Assembly: GCF_014268885.2 (NCBI RefSeq)
Contig: NZ_CP077095.1
Coordinates: 4,185,001-4,249,000, forward strand
Origin: Pseudomonas xantholysinigenes
GTDB taxonomy: Bacteria > Pseudomonadota > Gammaproteobacteria > Pseudomonadales > Pseudomonadaceae
DNA length: 64,000 nucleotides
Direction of reading: 5' to 3'
The notes under the pieces are model-generated. The model saw only the letters and a list, made by a program, of their open reading frames with translations, ran no database searches and was not told where the DNA came from. The stretch's first letter is position 1. Each line of letters opens with the position of its first letter. The translations under genes and the position numbers were made by a program. This document shows positions 16,555 to 25,523 of the stretch, piece after piece.

Positions 16555-19500
16555 TCACCCCCAGATACCCATGCGCACGCGCAGGGTGTTCTTGGCATCG
16601 AAGATCTGGATCAGCTGGTTGGTGATCACCAGGCGACCCTGGCCGTCGACCGAGCCGTTGATCTCGAATGCACCGCTCTTGTCCAGGCGCCAGCCCGTCT
16701 TTCCGGGTTCGTAGTTGTTCGACTGGATCACGTTGCCGATCTTGGCGCTGCTGATGGTGCCGTCCTGGATCAACGCGGAGTTCATGAACACCTGGCCGTT
16801 GTTCACCGAGAACGGCGTGAACAGCTGGCCACCGGCCTGGGTGCCGACCACCGAGAAGTTGTCAGCGCGAACCAGGAAGCGGCTCTGCTTGTCCTCGATG
16901 CCCAGCGACACACCCGCGGCCACGTACTGGCCATCGTTGGTCACTTCCATCTTCACCGACCACATCGTCGACAGTTTCTTGTCGATCCCGACCTGCGCCT
17001 GGCTGATCTGCTGTACCGAGGCGTTGGTCTGGCCTTGCTGCACCTGCACGGTGTCGAGCTTGCGCGCCATGGCCAGGCCATCCTCGATGCGCGCCGATTG
17101 CTCGGACCACACGCCGACGAAGGTCTGGGTCGAGCCCGCCAGGTCGCTGCCGCTCCCCGCCAACGGCGGGTTGACCTGGGCGTAGATGCCGTCCAGGCGG
17201 GTGCCTTGGGCGGTGACCTTGCCATCGAGCTGGGTCGCCTGGGTCTGCAAGGTGGTGATGGCCTTGGCCTGCCCCGCCGCCTGGCCCGCCACATCGCCGA
17301 CGCGACTGGTCAGGTCGGTGATGGACGATCCCTGGGCGACCAGGGTCTGGCCTTGCTGGCTGACCGTCGCGCCCAACTCGCTGATGGCGCTGGCGTTGGC
17401 GTTGTCGGCCTGGGTGACGCGGCGGGCGACGATGTTGCACCACAGCGAACGGCCAGTGCCATTGGCCGGCTCGGTACGGGTCAGGATACGTCCCTTGACC
17501 GCGCCGGCCGGGGCCTTGACCCGCCCGCCGAGCTTGCGGAAGCCCTGGGCGCTGGCCGCCGGGAAGCTGAAGGCGACCGGGTAGCCGAGGTTCTTGTTGT
17601 CCTTGTCGTAGAACTGCATCTGCAGCTGCGCGGTCTGCCCAGCCGCCATCTCGTCGGCGCTGACCTCGGCCGCCAGGTCGAACTGCTCGTCCGAGGCGCA
17701 GAGGATGTTGTTGCCGGTGCCGCAGAAGCTGTTGCCATAGAAGGCGATGGCCTTGCCATAGCGGGTGCCGGCCAGGTTGGCCGGGACGACCACTGCGGGC
17801 GCCGGATACAGCTTGGCATCGAAGGTCCAGGGCTGGGCGTCGCCATCCTCGAAGTCGCCCTTGATCACCAGGTTGTCCGGCTGCTGGCCCAGCGCGGCCT
17901 TGAGGCCGGTTATGGCCGTGGCCTGGCTGTCGAGTTTGCCCTGGGCCTCGCTGACCTTGTTGCTCAGGGTGGTCAGCGCCGCGGCGTCGGCCTTGCCCGT
18001 GAGGGCGCTCTGCAGCCCGGTGAGCTGGGTGTTCTGCACCGTGTTGACGCCTTCGGCGGCGGTGATCTGGCTTTCCGCCTTGCTCATCCGCGCCGCCAGG
18101 CCGTTGCTGTCCTTGACCACCTGGCCGATGTCCAGCCAATAGGCGGCGCTCGGCGGTGGCATCTTCACCGGCACGGCCTTGAGTGCCTGGTACAGGCCCT
18201 GGGCCTGGCGCACGATATCGCCCGTCACGTAGGTCTTGGCCGGGTCGTAGCTGAGCGCGTTGGCGGCCCGGCCGACATCGTCCAGGCGCGCCTGCACGTC
18301 ACTGTTCAGGCTTTGCAGGCGCTGGTTCACCGAACCGTTGCCGGTGCCGTCGATCAGCTCGATACGCTCGAACAGGTGCTTGCCCAGCGCCGACTCGCTG
18401 ATCTTGCCGGAGAAGTAGCGGTCATAGTCGCTTTGCTCGGCACTGGACTGGCCACGCAAGCCGGTGCCGTCCGGGAACCATTTGCCGACGTTGCCGCTGC
18501 GGTCCACCAGGCGCGCCCAGAAGTACAGCTGCGCGCCGGCGGCCAGCCCCTGCAGCTCATGCTCGGCCTGCGGGTAGGCAAAGTCGCCGAGTTTTTTCGC
18601 GTCGGCGCGATTGGCACTGGTGCCATACCAGATTTCCGTGCGCTGGGTATCGCCGGCCCCTTCCGGGAACCGCCAGTTCAGGGCGATGGCGAACACCTTG
18701 CTGGTCGCCAGCAGCTCAGCCACCGCCGGTGGCGTGCCGACCTTGCCCTGCAGCGTGGTCAGCTCGGACAGCTTCCAGATCGAAGTGATCTCGCCGACGC
18801 TGATCGAACGCACCCGCGCCAGGTAGTCGCCGGCATAGATACCGACGACATCGACGCTGGTGGCGCCGCTGCGCGGCAGGCTGACCCAGTTGCCATCGTC
18901 CTTGCGCCACTCCACCTCATAGGCCACCGCGCCGGGCACTGCGGGCCAGGCAATGGTCAGGGTGCTGACCGCCAGGCCCTGGCTGACCGCGTGGTTGCTG
19001 CTGAGGCTGACCTGGCTCGGCGGCGGCACCAGGTTGATCGGCGTGACGCTGATCGGCCGCTCTTCCAGCCGCGCGCCGCTGTCGATGTGGGCGAACTTGC
19101 TCGGCTCGTACTGCACCGCGCTGATCTCGTAGATCCCAGGCTCCGGACGCGACACGCTGGTCACCCGGTACAGCGGCACGCTCAGGTCCGGCGCGTCCAG
19201 CGCCCAGACCAGCTCGGCCTCGGGGGCGACGCTGTAGGCGGCGGTCAGGGTCAGCCGGCGTCCGGCGACGGCCTCCACCGTGCGCGCCTCGCAGGTGCCA
19301 TCGGGCAGGTTGAGGATCAGCCGGTCGCCCGGCTTGGCCTGGGTATCGCGGTCAAGGGTGACCTGGCGCCCACTGGCCACGGCGATGCGCCCACCGATGG
19401 CGCGCCCGGCCAGCAGCTCGTCGGCCACCGGGATGACGAAGCCCGGCAGCGGGATGCGCCCGTCCATGCCGACCCGGAAGCTGATGCCCCGGTCACGGGC

Positions 19501-20892
19501 GTTGGTCGCCAGTGCCCACTTGCCTCGGCGCTGGGCCTCGGACTCGCGGGTGCAACCGATGGCGCTGATCTCCAGCGGATTGTCGCCGTAGCGGCGCTGC
19601 AGCTTCTCGTCGGTAACCACCGTGACATCGGTGTCGTAGCTGTTCAGCGGGTTGTCGTAGCTGATCAGCGCCCGGCTGTAGCGGCTGCGTTCCGAGCCAC
19701 TGGAATAGTTGAACTTGCCGCCAATGACATTGGCGCGGGTGTAGGCGAAATCGAAGTCGGTGGCGCGCGGCATGTCGGCCAGGCTGTACAGCTGGCCCTG
19801 GGCCCAATACGTCATGCCACGGTAGATGCCGGCGATGTCGCGCAGCAGCGACCAGGCCTCGGCCTTGCTCTGCAGGTTGAGGTTGCAGATGAAGCGCGGC
19901 TCCTGGCCGCCCTTGCCGTCCGCCACCAGTTGGTCGCAGTACTGGGCGATGCGGTACAGCTCCCACTTGTCGACCATCCAGGGCTTGATCCGCCGGCCCA
20001 GGCCGAAGCGATCGTTGGTGCAGATGCCATAGGTGACCCAGGCCGGGTTGTCGGTCCAGGCTTCCTTGAAGGTGCCATCCCACACGCCGATGTAGGCGCG
20101 GCTGTCCGGGTCGTAGTTGCTTGGCACCGGCCACTTGCGGCCACGGCATTCCACGGTCACGGCCGGGATATTGCGGAACTGCTCGGCGGAGAACTCGATG
20201 TACAGCAACGCGGTGTTGGGATACCGCAGCTTGGCGTCGATCACCTCGGTCAGGCCGGCGAGCTGCATGGTGTCGGCGACCTTGTTGTTGTTCTGGTTCG
20301 CCGTCAGCCGGCGCACGCGCAGGGTCCAGCCGGTCGAGGCCTTGGGCAGGTCGATGCGCCGGGTGCGCTCGTAGGTGCTGGTGGTCTTGCCGTGCACCGC
20401 GTCCTTGAGCACTTCCTGGTAGGCGCCACCGTCGGTGGCGACTTCGACGACATACTCGATGCGATGACCGTTGATGTTGCCGGCGCTGTCCATGGCCTGC
20501 AGCGCCGGCCAGGCGAAGCGCAGGCGCACCGCCGACAGGCGGGTGTCATCGATGGCATGCACCCAGGGCTTGTCGCTGCGCAGTTCGATGCCCTGGCTGA
20601 TCTCGTTGTCCACCGACGGAATGCCGGGGATATGGGGTTGCTCCACCGAGCCGGTACGCCATTCCCATTTGACGCCTGGGAAGTTGTAGTTGCCCTGCTC
20701 GTCCATCAACGGCGTGCCGTCGAGGTAGATGTCACGGGCGGTCGGGGTGCCGGCAAACTCGCCCTCGCCGATGGCCAGGAGCATCTTGGCGACCGCGATG
20801 GAGCGCAGGCTGTCCGGTGCCTCGACTGGGGTCTTGGGCTTCTTCTGACCACCTTTGCGACCGGTGATCACGGGTCTGTTGGTTTCGCCCAT
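16555..20892 (-). CDS. F-type tail tip / host specificity protein gpJ
   Basis: A 1445-residue protein of the lambda gpJ family, the central tail fibre that contacts the receptor. N-terminal motifs are GGQKKPKTPVEAPDSLRSIA, DIYLDGTPLMDEQGNYNF and VKWEWRTGSVEQPHIPGIP, followed by the tail-tip J core (NNKVADTMQLAGLTEVIDAK, VTYGICTNDRFGLGRRIKPW). Fibronectin-type segments lie near 640-820 (PPSQVSLSSNHAVSQGLAVS). A helical stalk follows, and a DUF1983-like C-terminus with TNDGQYVAAGVSLGIEDKQS. gpJ of lambda is 1132 aa, so this is a long version. A strong terminator lies only about 20 bases upstream of its start. Confidence 0.95.
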   Translation of the reverse strand: MGETNRPVITGRKGGQKKPKTPVEAPDSLRSIAVAKMLLAIGEGEFAGTPTARDIYLDGTPLMDEQGNYNFPGVKWEWRTGSVEQPHIPGIPSVDNEISQGIELRSDKPWVHAIDDTRLSAVRLRFAWPALQAMDSAGNINGHRIEYVVEVATDGGAYQEVLKDAVHGKTTSTYERTRRIDLPKASTGWTLRVRRLTANQNNNKVADTMQLAGLTEVIDAKLRYPNTALLYIEFSAEQFRNIPAVTVECRGRKWPVPSNYDPDSRAYIGVWDGTFKEAWTDNPAWVTYGICTNDRFGLGRRIKPWMVDKWELYRIAQYCDQLVADGKGGQEPRFICNLNLQSKAEAWSLLRDIAGIYRGMTYWAQGQLYSLADMPRATDFDFAYTRANVIGGKFNYSSGSERSRYSRALISYDNPLNSYDTDVTVVTDEKLQRRYGDNPLEISAIGCTRESEAQRRGKWALATNARDRGISFRVGMDGRIPLPGFVIPVADELLAGRAIGGRIAVASGRQVTLDRDTQAKPGDRLILNLPDGTCEARTVEAVAGRRLTLTAAYSVAPEAELVWALDAPDLSVPLYRVTSVSRPEPGIYEISAVQYEPSKFAHIDSGARLEERPISVTPINLVPPPSQVSLSSNHAVSQGLAVSTLTIAWPAVPGAVAYEVEWRKDDGNWVSLPRSGATSVDVVGIYAGDYLARVRSISVGEITSIWKLSELTTLQGKVGTPPAVAELLATSKVFAIALNWRFPEGAGDTQRTEIWYGTSANRADAKKLGDFAYPQAEHELQGLAAGAQLYFWARLVDRSGNVGKWFPDGTGLRGQSSAEQSDYDRYFSGKISESALGKHLFERIELIDGTGNGSVNQRLQSLNSDVQARLDDVGRAANALSYDPAKTYVTGDIVRQAQGLYQALKAVPVKMPPPSAAYWLDIGQVVKDSNGLAARMSKAESQITAAEGVNTVQNTQLTGLQSALTGKADAAALTTLSNKVSEAQGKLDSQATAITGLKAALGQQPDNLVIKGDFEDGDAQPWTFDAKLYPAPAVVVPANLAGTRYGKAIAFYGNSFCGTGNNILCASDEQFDLAAEVSADEMAAGQTAQLQMQFYDKDNKNLGYPVAFSFPAASAQGFRKLGGRVKAPAGAVKGRILTRTEPANGTGRSLWCNIVARRVTQADNANASAISELGATVSQQGQTLVAQGSSITDLTSRVGDVAGQAAGQAKAITTLQTQATQLDGKVTAQGTRLDGIYAQVNPPLAGSGSDLAGSTQTFVGVWSEQSARIEDGLAMARKLDTVQVQQGQTNASVQQISQAQVGIDKKLSTMWSVKMEVTNDGQYVAAGVSLGIEDKQSRFLVRADNFSVVGTQAGGQLFTPFSVNNGQVFMNSALIQDGTISSAKIGNVIQSNNYEPGKTGWRLDKSGAFEINGSVDGQGRLVITNQLIQIFDAKNTLRVRMGIWG

Positions 20893-20908
20893 GTCTTCCT
20901 CCAGGCGT

Positions 20909-20932
20909 AAAAAAACCGCCTCCGAGGCGGTT
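20909..20932 (-). terminator. Strong intrinsic terminator just upstream of gpJ
   Basis: The minus strand reads AACCGCC, a 5-base loop, GGCGGTT and seven T. The U-run ends about 17 bases before the gpJ ATG and abuts its ribosome site (GGAGGAAG). Only transcripts that read through can express J, which would keep J low relative to the upstream tail genes. Confidence 0.85.
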
Positions 20933-20996
20933 GGATGAATAAGGCCGGGGATTCAGGCCGGCTATGGCGCTGTAACTGGCAGGGTGACCCTGGTGC

Positions 20997-21611
20997 TCAG
21001 AGCCGGTCCTCGGCGTAGATCGCCGCGCTGATGATGGCGCCGCCCCAGCGCCGCTTGCCCACGCACAGCGGCACCGGGTTGCCGGATGCCGTGGTGTTGC
21101 GCGCCGCGCCGAAGGCATAGCCCGGGGTGTTCTCCGGCGCCTGGCTCATGCTCAGGCCCTTGGGCTGCGGGCTGAGCAGCTGCATGACGCCGCCCAGGGC
21201 CATGGCCGCGCCCATGTTGGCGACGAAGCCCACCGTGCCCTCCGAGGCGAAGGCCGCGCCGACGCCACCGCTGTAGATGGCGGCAGCGGCGATCATGACG
21301 ATGCCGACGATGGTTTGCAGGGTACCGGCGCGCTTGCTGCCGGCGACCACCGGGACGATGCGGATCTCCTCCCGGGCCTGGAAACCGAGCTCCGCCTCGC
21401 CGACATTGCGGCGATCGTTGAACACGGCGAACTCCAGACCACGCGAGCGGGCATTGGCCAGAAACCGCTCGAAACCAGGCACCAGCACGCACAAGGCCTT
21501 GATCGCCTCGCGCGGTGTGTTCACCGCCAGCTCGAAGGTCGTGCCGAACTGGCGCAGTTGGCCGCCGAGCCTGACCCGGGTCAGCGGCGAATGAATGGTG
21601 GCTGCTGACAT
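20997..21611 (-). CDS. Lambda gpI-like tail tip assembly protein, copy 2
   Basis: A 204-residue protein of the lambda tail assembly I family. It starts MSAATIHSPLTRVRLGGQL. A central hydrophobic segment (TLQTIVGIVMIAAAAIYSGG) could span a membrane, and the C-terminus is PGYAFGAARNTT followed by VGKRRWGGAIISAAIYAEDRL (read in parts). It is a diverged tandem copy of the gene at 21676-22266. The ATG at 21611 has AAGGAG upstream; the longer open frame is not supported. In lambda a single I gene precedes J. Confidence 0.85.
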   Translation of the reverse strand: MSAATIHSPLTRVRLGGQLRQFGTTFELAVNTPREAIKALCVLVPGFERFLANARSRGLEFAVFNDRRNVGEAELGFQAREEIRIVPVVAGSKRAGTLQTIVGIVMIAAAAIYSGGVGAAFASEGTVGFVANMGAAMALGGVMQLLSPQPKGLSMSQAPENTPGYAFGAARNTTASGNPVPLCVGKRRWGGAIISAAIYAEDRL

Positions 21612-21675
21612 GGCAACTCCTTCTGCGAATGGCGGCGGCCAGGGGGCGCCGCGTTGAGCCGATGATGTCCGGCCA

Positions 21676-22266
21676 TCACAGACGATCCTCGGCGTAGATG
21701 GCCGCGCTGACGATCGCCCCGCCCCAGCGCCGCTTGCCGATGCACAGCGGCACCGGCAGGCCGGTGGTGACGGTGTTGCGGGCATTACCGAAGGCATAGC
21801 CCGGGGTGTTCGACGGGCTGGCGCTGAGCTTGAGCCCCTTGGGCTGCGGGCTGAGCATCTGCATGACGCCACCGGCCATCAGGCCGGCGCCCATCTGCAC
21901 TGCCCAGGTCTGCCCGAAATACAGGCCGCCGACGATCATCACCGCGCCGACTATGGTCTGCAGGATGCCGCCGCGCTTGCTGCCGGCCAGCACCGGGACG
22001 ATACGCAACTCATGGGTACCGCCCAGGGCAAAGGCCTGGCTGTCGACGTTGCGGCGATTGCGGAAGATCGCGAAGCGCATGCCCAGCCGGTCGAGGCGGC
22101 GGATCTCCTCCTCGAAACCGTCCAGGGTATTGCGCAAGGCGCGGAACACCTCCCACGCCTGGCCGCTGTCCAGGCGCCGCTGGTGTTCGCGGCCAAACTT
22201 GCGCGCCAGCACACCGGACAACTTGATGGTGGTCGGGCCTGGCGCATGGATCACGGATGCAGCCAT
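21676..22266 (-). CDS. Lambda gpI-like tail tip assembly protein, copy 1
   Basis: A 196-residue protein of the same family as its neighbour. It begins MAASVIHAPGPTTIKLSGVL and has a hydrophobic middle (LQTIVGAVMIVGGLYFG). The ending PGYAFGNARNT..IGKRRWGGA..AAIYAEDRL is almost the same as copy 2, while the N-terminal 90 residues differ strongly. It follows gpK by 40 bases. In lambda, I acts with K and L in tip assembly and is not found in the finished tail. Confidence 0.87.
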   Translation of the reverse strand: MAASVIHAPGPTTIKLSGVLARKFGREHQRRLDSGQAWEVFRALRNTLDGFEEEIRRLDRLGMRFAIFRNRRNVDSQAFALGGTHELRIVPVLAGSKRGGILQTIVGAVMIVGGLYFGQTWAVQMGAGLMAGGVMQMLSPQPKGLKLSASPSNTPGYAFGNARNTVTTGLPVPLCIGKRRWGGAIVSAAIYAEDRL

Positions 22267-22306
22267 CTAGGGCCTCCTGTGGAAATCTGCTGGAAACGAA
22301 AGCCGC

Positions 22307-23071
22307 TCAATCGCCGGCCACGGCATCGCGGTGGCGCAACACCAGCCGCGTGCGATCCAGCCAAGGCCCGCCGAAGACGATCACCTCGCTGGGGCGCCCA
22401 TACAAGTGGTGCAGCAGGAACGGGCCGGCGCCGGTGGGCGTCCAGGGTTCGTCCGGCAGGCGCGGGTCGCTGCCCAGGTAGATGCCCGCGTGGTTGGGGT
22501 GGGCGGTGCGACCGATGGCCATCACCAGCATGTCGCCACGCTGGGGGCTGTCCACCGCGACGAAGCCCGCCTTGGCATAAGCCTGCTCGTACAGGCTCGG
22601 GCCCTGGGCATCCTCCCACCAGCCGTCCTCGCGGGCATAGTGAGGGAACGTCAGGCCCCACTCGCGCTGGTACCAATCGGCGCACACCTGCCAGCAGTCC
22701 CACAGGCCATGCACGAAGGGGCGCCCCAGCAATGGCGTGGCGCCCTTGGGCTGGATCGTGCGCAGGTCGCCTTCCGGCCAGGACAGGATATGCCAGGGCA
22801 AGGCGGTGGCCTCGCACATGGCCAGGTCGCGAGGGGACGGCAAGCTGCTGGCATCGGGGTGCGAGTGCACCACCGCGACGATATCCCCGAGGTCTTCCGC
22901 CGCCGCGTAGTCGTGCGGGTCGATGCGGAACTCTTCGCCGGGGTCGCTGGCGGTGTTGCGACAGCGCTGGTATTCAAGCCGCCCTGCCCGCTCGAGCACC
23001 AGCCCACAGGCTTCGCGGGGGTAATCCTCGGCGGCATGGCGACGGATCGCCTCAAGCAGGTCCGGTGCCAT
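22307..23071 (-). CDS. gpK-like tail assembly peptidase (JAMM plus NlpC/P60)
   Basis: A 254-residue two-domain protein. The N-terminal JAB/MPN domain shows HSHPDASSLPSPRD, the HxHx(7)SxxD metal motif. The C-terminal NlpC/P60 domain shows the catalytic Cys in WDCWQVCADWY and the His in HPNHAGIYLG. This is the lambda gpK architecture, needed for tail tip assembly and possibly peptidoglycan cleavage. It starts 3 bases after gpL. Confidence 0.93.
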   Translation of the reverse strand: MAPDLLEAIRRHAAEDYPREACGLVLERAGRLEYQRCRNTASDPGEEFRIDPHDYAAAEDLGDIVAVVHSHPDASSLPSPRDLAMCEATALPWHILSWPEGDLRTIQPKGATPLLGRPFVHGLWDCWQVCADWYQREWGLTFPHYAREDGWWEDAQGPSLYEQAYAKAGFVAVDSPQRGDMLVMAIGRTAHPNHAGIYLGSDPRLPDEPWTPTGAGPFLLHHLYGRPSEVIVFGGPWLDRTRLVLRHRDAVAGD

Positions 23072-23074
23072 GGT

Positions 23075-23827
23075 TCAGCTCCGGGCGATCAGCGAAACGG
23101 CCGGGAAGCCGCCGTGGGGCAACTCGGCCGCTTCGCCGAAGCGCAGCTTGCACGAGCTCAGCCCGCCCTTGCAGCGATCCTTGGCCGGATCGTCGGTGGG
23201 GCGGTCCTCGTCGTCGAAACGCAAGCTGCCGGTGTAGCCACAGTTCGGCCCGCGATAGCCATTGGTCATCGCCCAGTGGCAGTAGGCGGTCATCTGCCTG
23301 CCCGGCAGGCCGTGGTTGTCGATCTCGCCGGGGGACGACAGCTCCCATTGCACCTGCTCGTCGTCTTCCTGGGTCTTCTGGTCGAGGAACCAGATTTCCA
23401 AGGCTTCCTGGGTAGGATCGGCCTGCGCATTGCCAGCGGCGAAGTTGCGCGCATCCAGGTACTGGCCAAGAGTCTGGCGCACGGTCAGCCTGAACTTGAG
23501 CAGGTCTTCGAAGGCCAGGCACAGGGCCGTGACCCGACCGTCGACGTTGCCGGCGGTGAACTTCGGCCGCGTGGCCCGGCCGTTGCTGTTGGCACCGATG
23601 CCGTCGATCTGCACCGGCCAGGCGGCATACTCGTTGCCCTGCCACCAGATCGACCGCGCCGGCAGGTCGGCCTGCGCATTGCCTGCCGCGGCGACGACGT
23701 CGGGCTCGTGGGTGATGGCATGACCATGGAAACGCAGGGTGTCGGCACCGAACTCGCTGCCGTCGATCTCGAACAGGACGATTTCCGCGCCCGGCTCGAG
23801 TTTCTGGATGTCATTGATCAACGCCAT
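23075..23827 (-). CDS. Minor tail protein gpL (Fe-S type)
   Basis: A 250-residue lambda gpL-family tail tip protein. It starts MALINDIQKLEPGAEIVLFE. The C-terminal half carries the cysteines expected for the family's iron-sulfur cluster: YCHWAMTNGY, GPNCGYTG, DRCKGGLSSCKLRFG. The usual order M-L-K is kept. In lambda gpL belongs to the tip complex below the tube. Confidence 0.92.
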   Translation of the reverse strand: MALINDIQKLEPGAEIVLFEIDGSEFGADTLRFHGHAITHEPDVVAAAGNAQADLPARSIWWQGNEYAAWPVQIDGIGANSNGRATRPKFTAGNVDGRVTALCLAFEDLLKFRLTVRQTLGQYLDARNFAAGNAQADPTQEALEIWFLDQKTQEDDEQVQWELSSPGEIDNHGLPGRQMTAYCHWAMTNGYRGPNCGYTGSLRFDDEDRPTDDPAKDRCKGGLSSCKLRFGEAAELPHGGFPAVSLIARS

Positions 23828-23842
23828 GTCGGCTCTCCTCGG

Positions 23843-24175
23843 TCATGGGTGGAAGGCCTGCTCGAACGTCGCGCTGATGCTGTACAGCCCGCCGCCCTTG
23901 GCGGTCGGCTGGTAGCCCTTGCAGCGGTACAGGCCGGGCTGGCCCAGCGGCGCGGTCCAGCGGAACGCCCGGCTGCCGCGATGACGGTCGAGGAACTCGG
24001 CAATCGCGCGGATCTTGGTCTCGTCACCGATGAACACCAGCGGCCAGGACTGGCTGCGATTGTTGATGCCATCGGCCACCGCCTGTTGGTAGCCATCGCC
24101 GAACTGCACCGTGCGCACGCGGTATTCCACGGTGCCGGTCGGTTCGGTCTTCGGGCTCCAGGTAAAGGTTTCCAT
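23843..24175 (-). CDS. Minor tail protein gpM
   Basis: A 110-residue lambda gpM-family protein. It begins METFTWSPKTEP, continues with VRTVQFGDGYQQAVADGIN and the typical RAFRWTAPLGQPGLYRCKGY, and ends SISATFEQAF. The ATG at 24175 is chosen over the longer frame because AAGGAGAA precedes it and family homology starts there. It acts at the tail tip around the end of the tape measure. Confidence 0.92.
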   Translation of the reverse strand: METFTWSPKTEPTGTVEYRVRTVQFGDGYQQAVADGINNRSQSWPLVFIGDETKIRAIAEFLDRHRGSRAFRWTAPLGQPGLYRCKGYQPTAKGGGLYSISATFEQAFHP

Positions 24176-24191
24176 GTGATGTTCTCCTTGC

Positions 24192-25457
24192 TCAGCGGCC
24201 ATGAATGGCCGACCAGATCTGCCCGCCCGGCATCAGCTCGCGGGAAATCTGCTCGCTGGCGCCCTGGCGGGCGGCGCCGGCATAGGCGTTGGCCAGGCGC
24301 TGGGTGTTGCCCTCGCCCGCCGCGGCGTTGCCGTCACTGGCGGCCACGTTGATGGTCTGCTGGATCACCACTTCGCTGCTGTGGCTGGCGCCCGAGCCGC
24401 CACCCAGGGCGCGAACGCCCAGTGCGCCATCGGCGCCGCGGGTCAGCGGCATGATCGCCTCGGGGCCGGCTTCGCCGAACAGCGCCATCGGCGCCAGGGT
24501 CGGCGTGGTCGCGACGCCGTTGCTGAAGGCGCCGCCCTTGGCGAAGGCGGAACCGCCATAGGTAGCGCCCGAAGCGTTGAGCTGCGGGACGAAGGTGGTG
24601 GTGCTGCCGCCCACGGTCATGCTGGTGGCGGCTGGCGCGGAACCACCGCTGAACCACGAGCCCACCAGGTTCATGCCGAACCCGAGCAAGCTGCTCAGCG
24701 CCTTGGAGGCTGCAGTCTTGGCAGCCAGCGCGGCCATGTCGGCGATCACCGACTTGGCGAAGTCGGAGAACGACAGCTTGCCGGTGGTGGCAAAGGTCTG
24801 CACGGCGGTGCCCATGCGGTCGAAGACACTGGCAAAGACGGCTTGCGATTGCGCCGCGACGTTGCTGGAAGTCTCCAGGTACTCCTCCCAGGCTGCGGAC
24901 GCGCCGACCATCCAGTCGCCGCGCGCCTGGCTCATCATGTCGTAGTCGTTGAGCACCTGGTTGGTCATGTCGGCATGCCGGCTGCGCATGTCCTCCAGCT
25001 GCTGCTGGTAGTTGGCGCCATCGGGGCCTGCGGCGCCCAACGGATTGGCCTGTTCGAACTGGGCCCGTTCGGCGTAGTAGCCTTCGTCCACCTTGAACAG
25101 CTGGTCAGCCAGCCCGCCCTGGCGCTTGCTCATGCTCATCTTCGCCACTTCGAGCTCGGCACTGGCGTGCTGCTTGCGCAACGCCTCGCCATAGGGTCGC
25201 TCGGGGGCGTCCTGCACCGCCTGCTCCCAGGTCGGTGGCGTGTAGGCGGACTGGAAGCGATCCAGCGCCTTCCTCGAGATATCCAGGCTCGAGTCGGCGA
25301 CGGCGCCCACACTTTTGAGGTACTTCTGGTTGAAAGCCTCGACGTTCTTCTGCATCTCGCGCAGGGTGCGGTCACTGAGGGCCGAAGCCCTGGACAGTGC
25401 CCGTTCGAGGCTGGAGAGGTCGATCGTCGGGCTGAAACTGGCAAGGTTGGTTGCCAT
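24192..25457 (-). CDS. F-type tape measure protein, short
   Basis: A 421-residue lambda-type tape measure. Helical N-terminal part (residues 10-190), then TGKLSFSDFAKSVIADMAAL and AAKTAASKALSSLLGFG, and the C-terminal signature ALFGEAGPEAIMPLTRGADG. It is about half the length of lambda gpH (853 aa). At about 0.15 nm per residue it predicts a tail near 60-65 nm. A hairpin lies upstream between this gene and the G/GT chaperone. Confidence 0.9.
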   Translation of the reverse strand: MATNLASFSPTIDLSSLERALSRASALSDRTLREMQKNVEAFNQKYLKSVGAVADSSLDISRKALDRFQSAYTPPTWEQAVQDAPERPYGEALRKQHASAELEVAKMSMSKRQGGLADQLFKVDEGYYAERAQFEQANPLGAAGPDGANYQQQLEDMRSRHADMTNQVLNDYDMMSQARGDWMVGASAAWEEYLETSSNVAAQSQAVFASVFDRMGTAVQTFATTGKLSFSDFAKSVIADMAALAAKTAASKALSSLLGFGMNLVGSWFSGGSAPAATSMTVGGSTTTFVPQLNASGATYGGSAFAKGGAFSNGVATTPTLAPMALFGEAGPEAIMPLTRGADGALGVRALGGGSGASHSSEVVIQQTINVAASDGNAAAGEGNTQRLANAYAGAARQGASEQISRELMPGGQIWSAIHGR

Positions 25458-25477
25458 GGGCCTACTCCCTGATCATG

Positions 25478-25503
25478 GTGAAACCCGCCGTGGCGGGTTT
25501 CGT
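25478..25503 (-). terminator. Hairpin upstream of the F tape measure
   Basis: The minus strand has AAACCCGCC, a 3-base loop and GGCGGGTTT. The U-run is only three bases, so it is a weak terminator or a processing site. It sits between the GT chaperone and the tape measure. Confidence 0.45.
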
Positions 25504-25523
25504 GAAGAAGGTGGTGCCGAGCA

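Noticed and set aside
16312..20910. 1532-codon open frame on the plus strand opposite gpJ
   Set aside because: It is the antisense shadow of a high-GC gene. It has no ribosome site, no recognisable domain, and its composition (Ala, Gly, Val, His, Gln rich) is the usual mirror of minus-strand codons.
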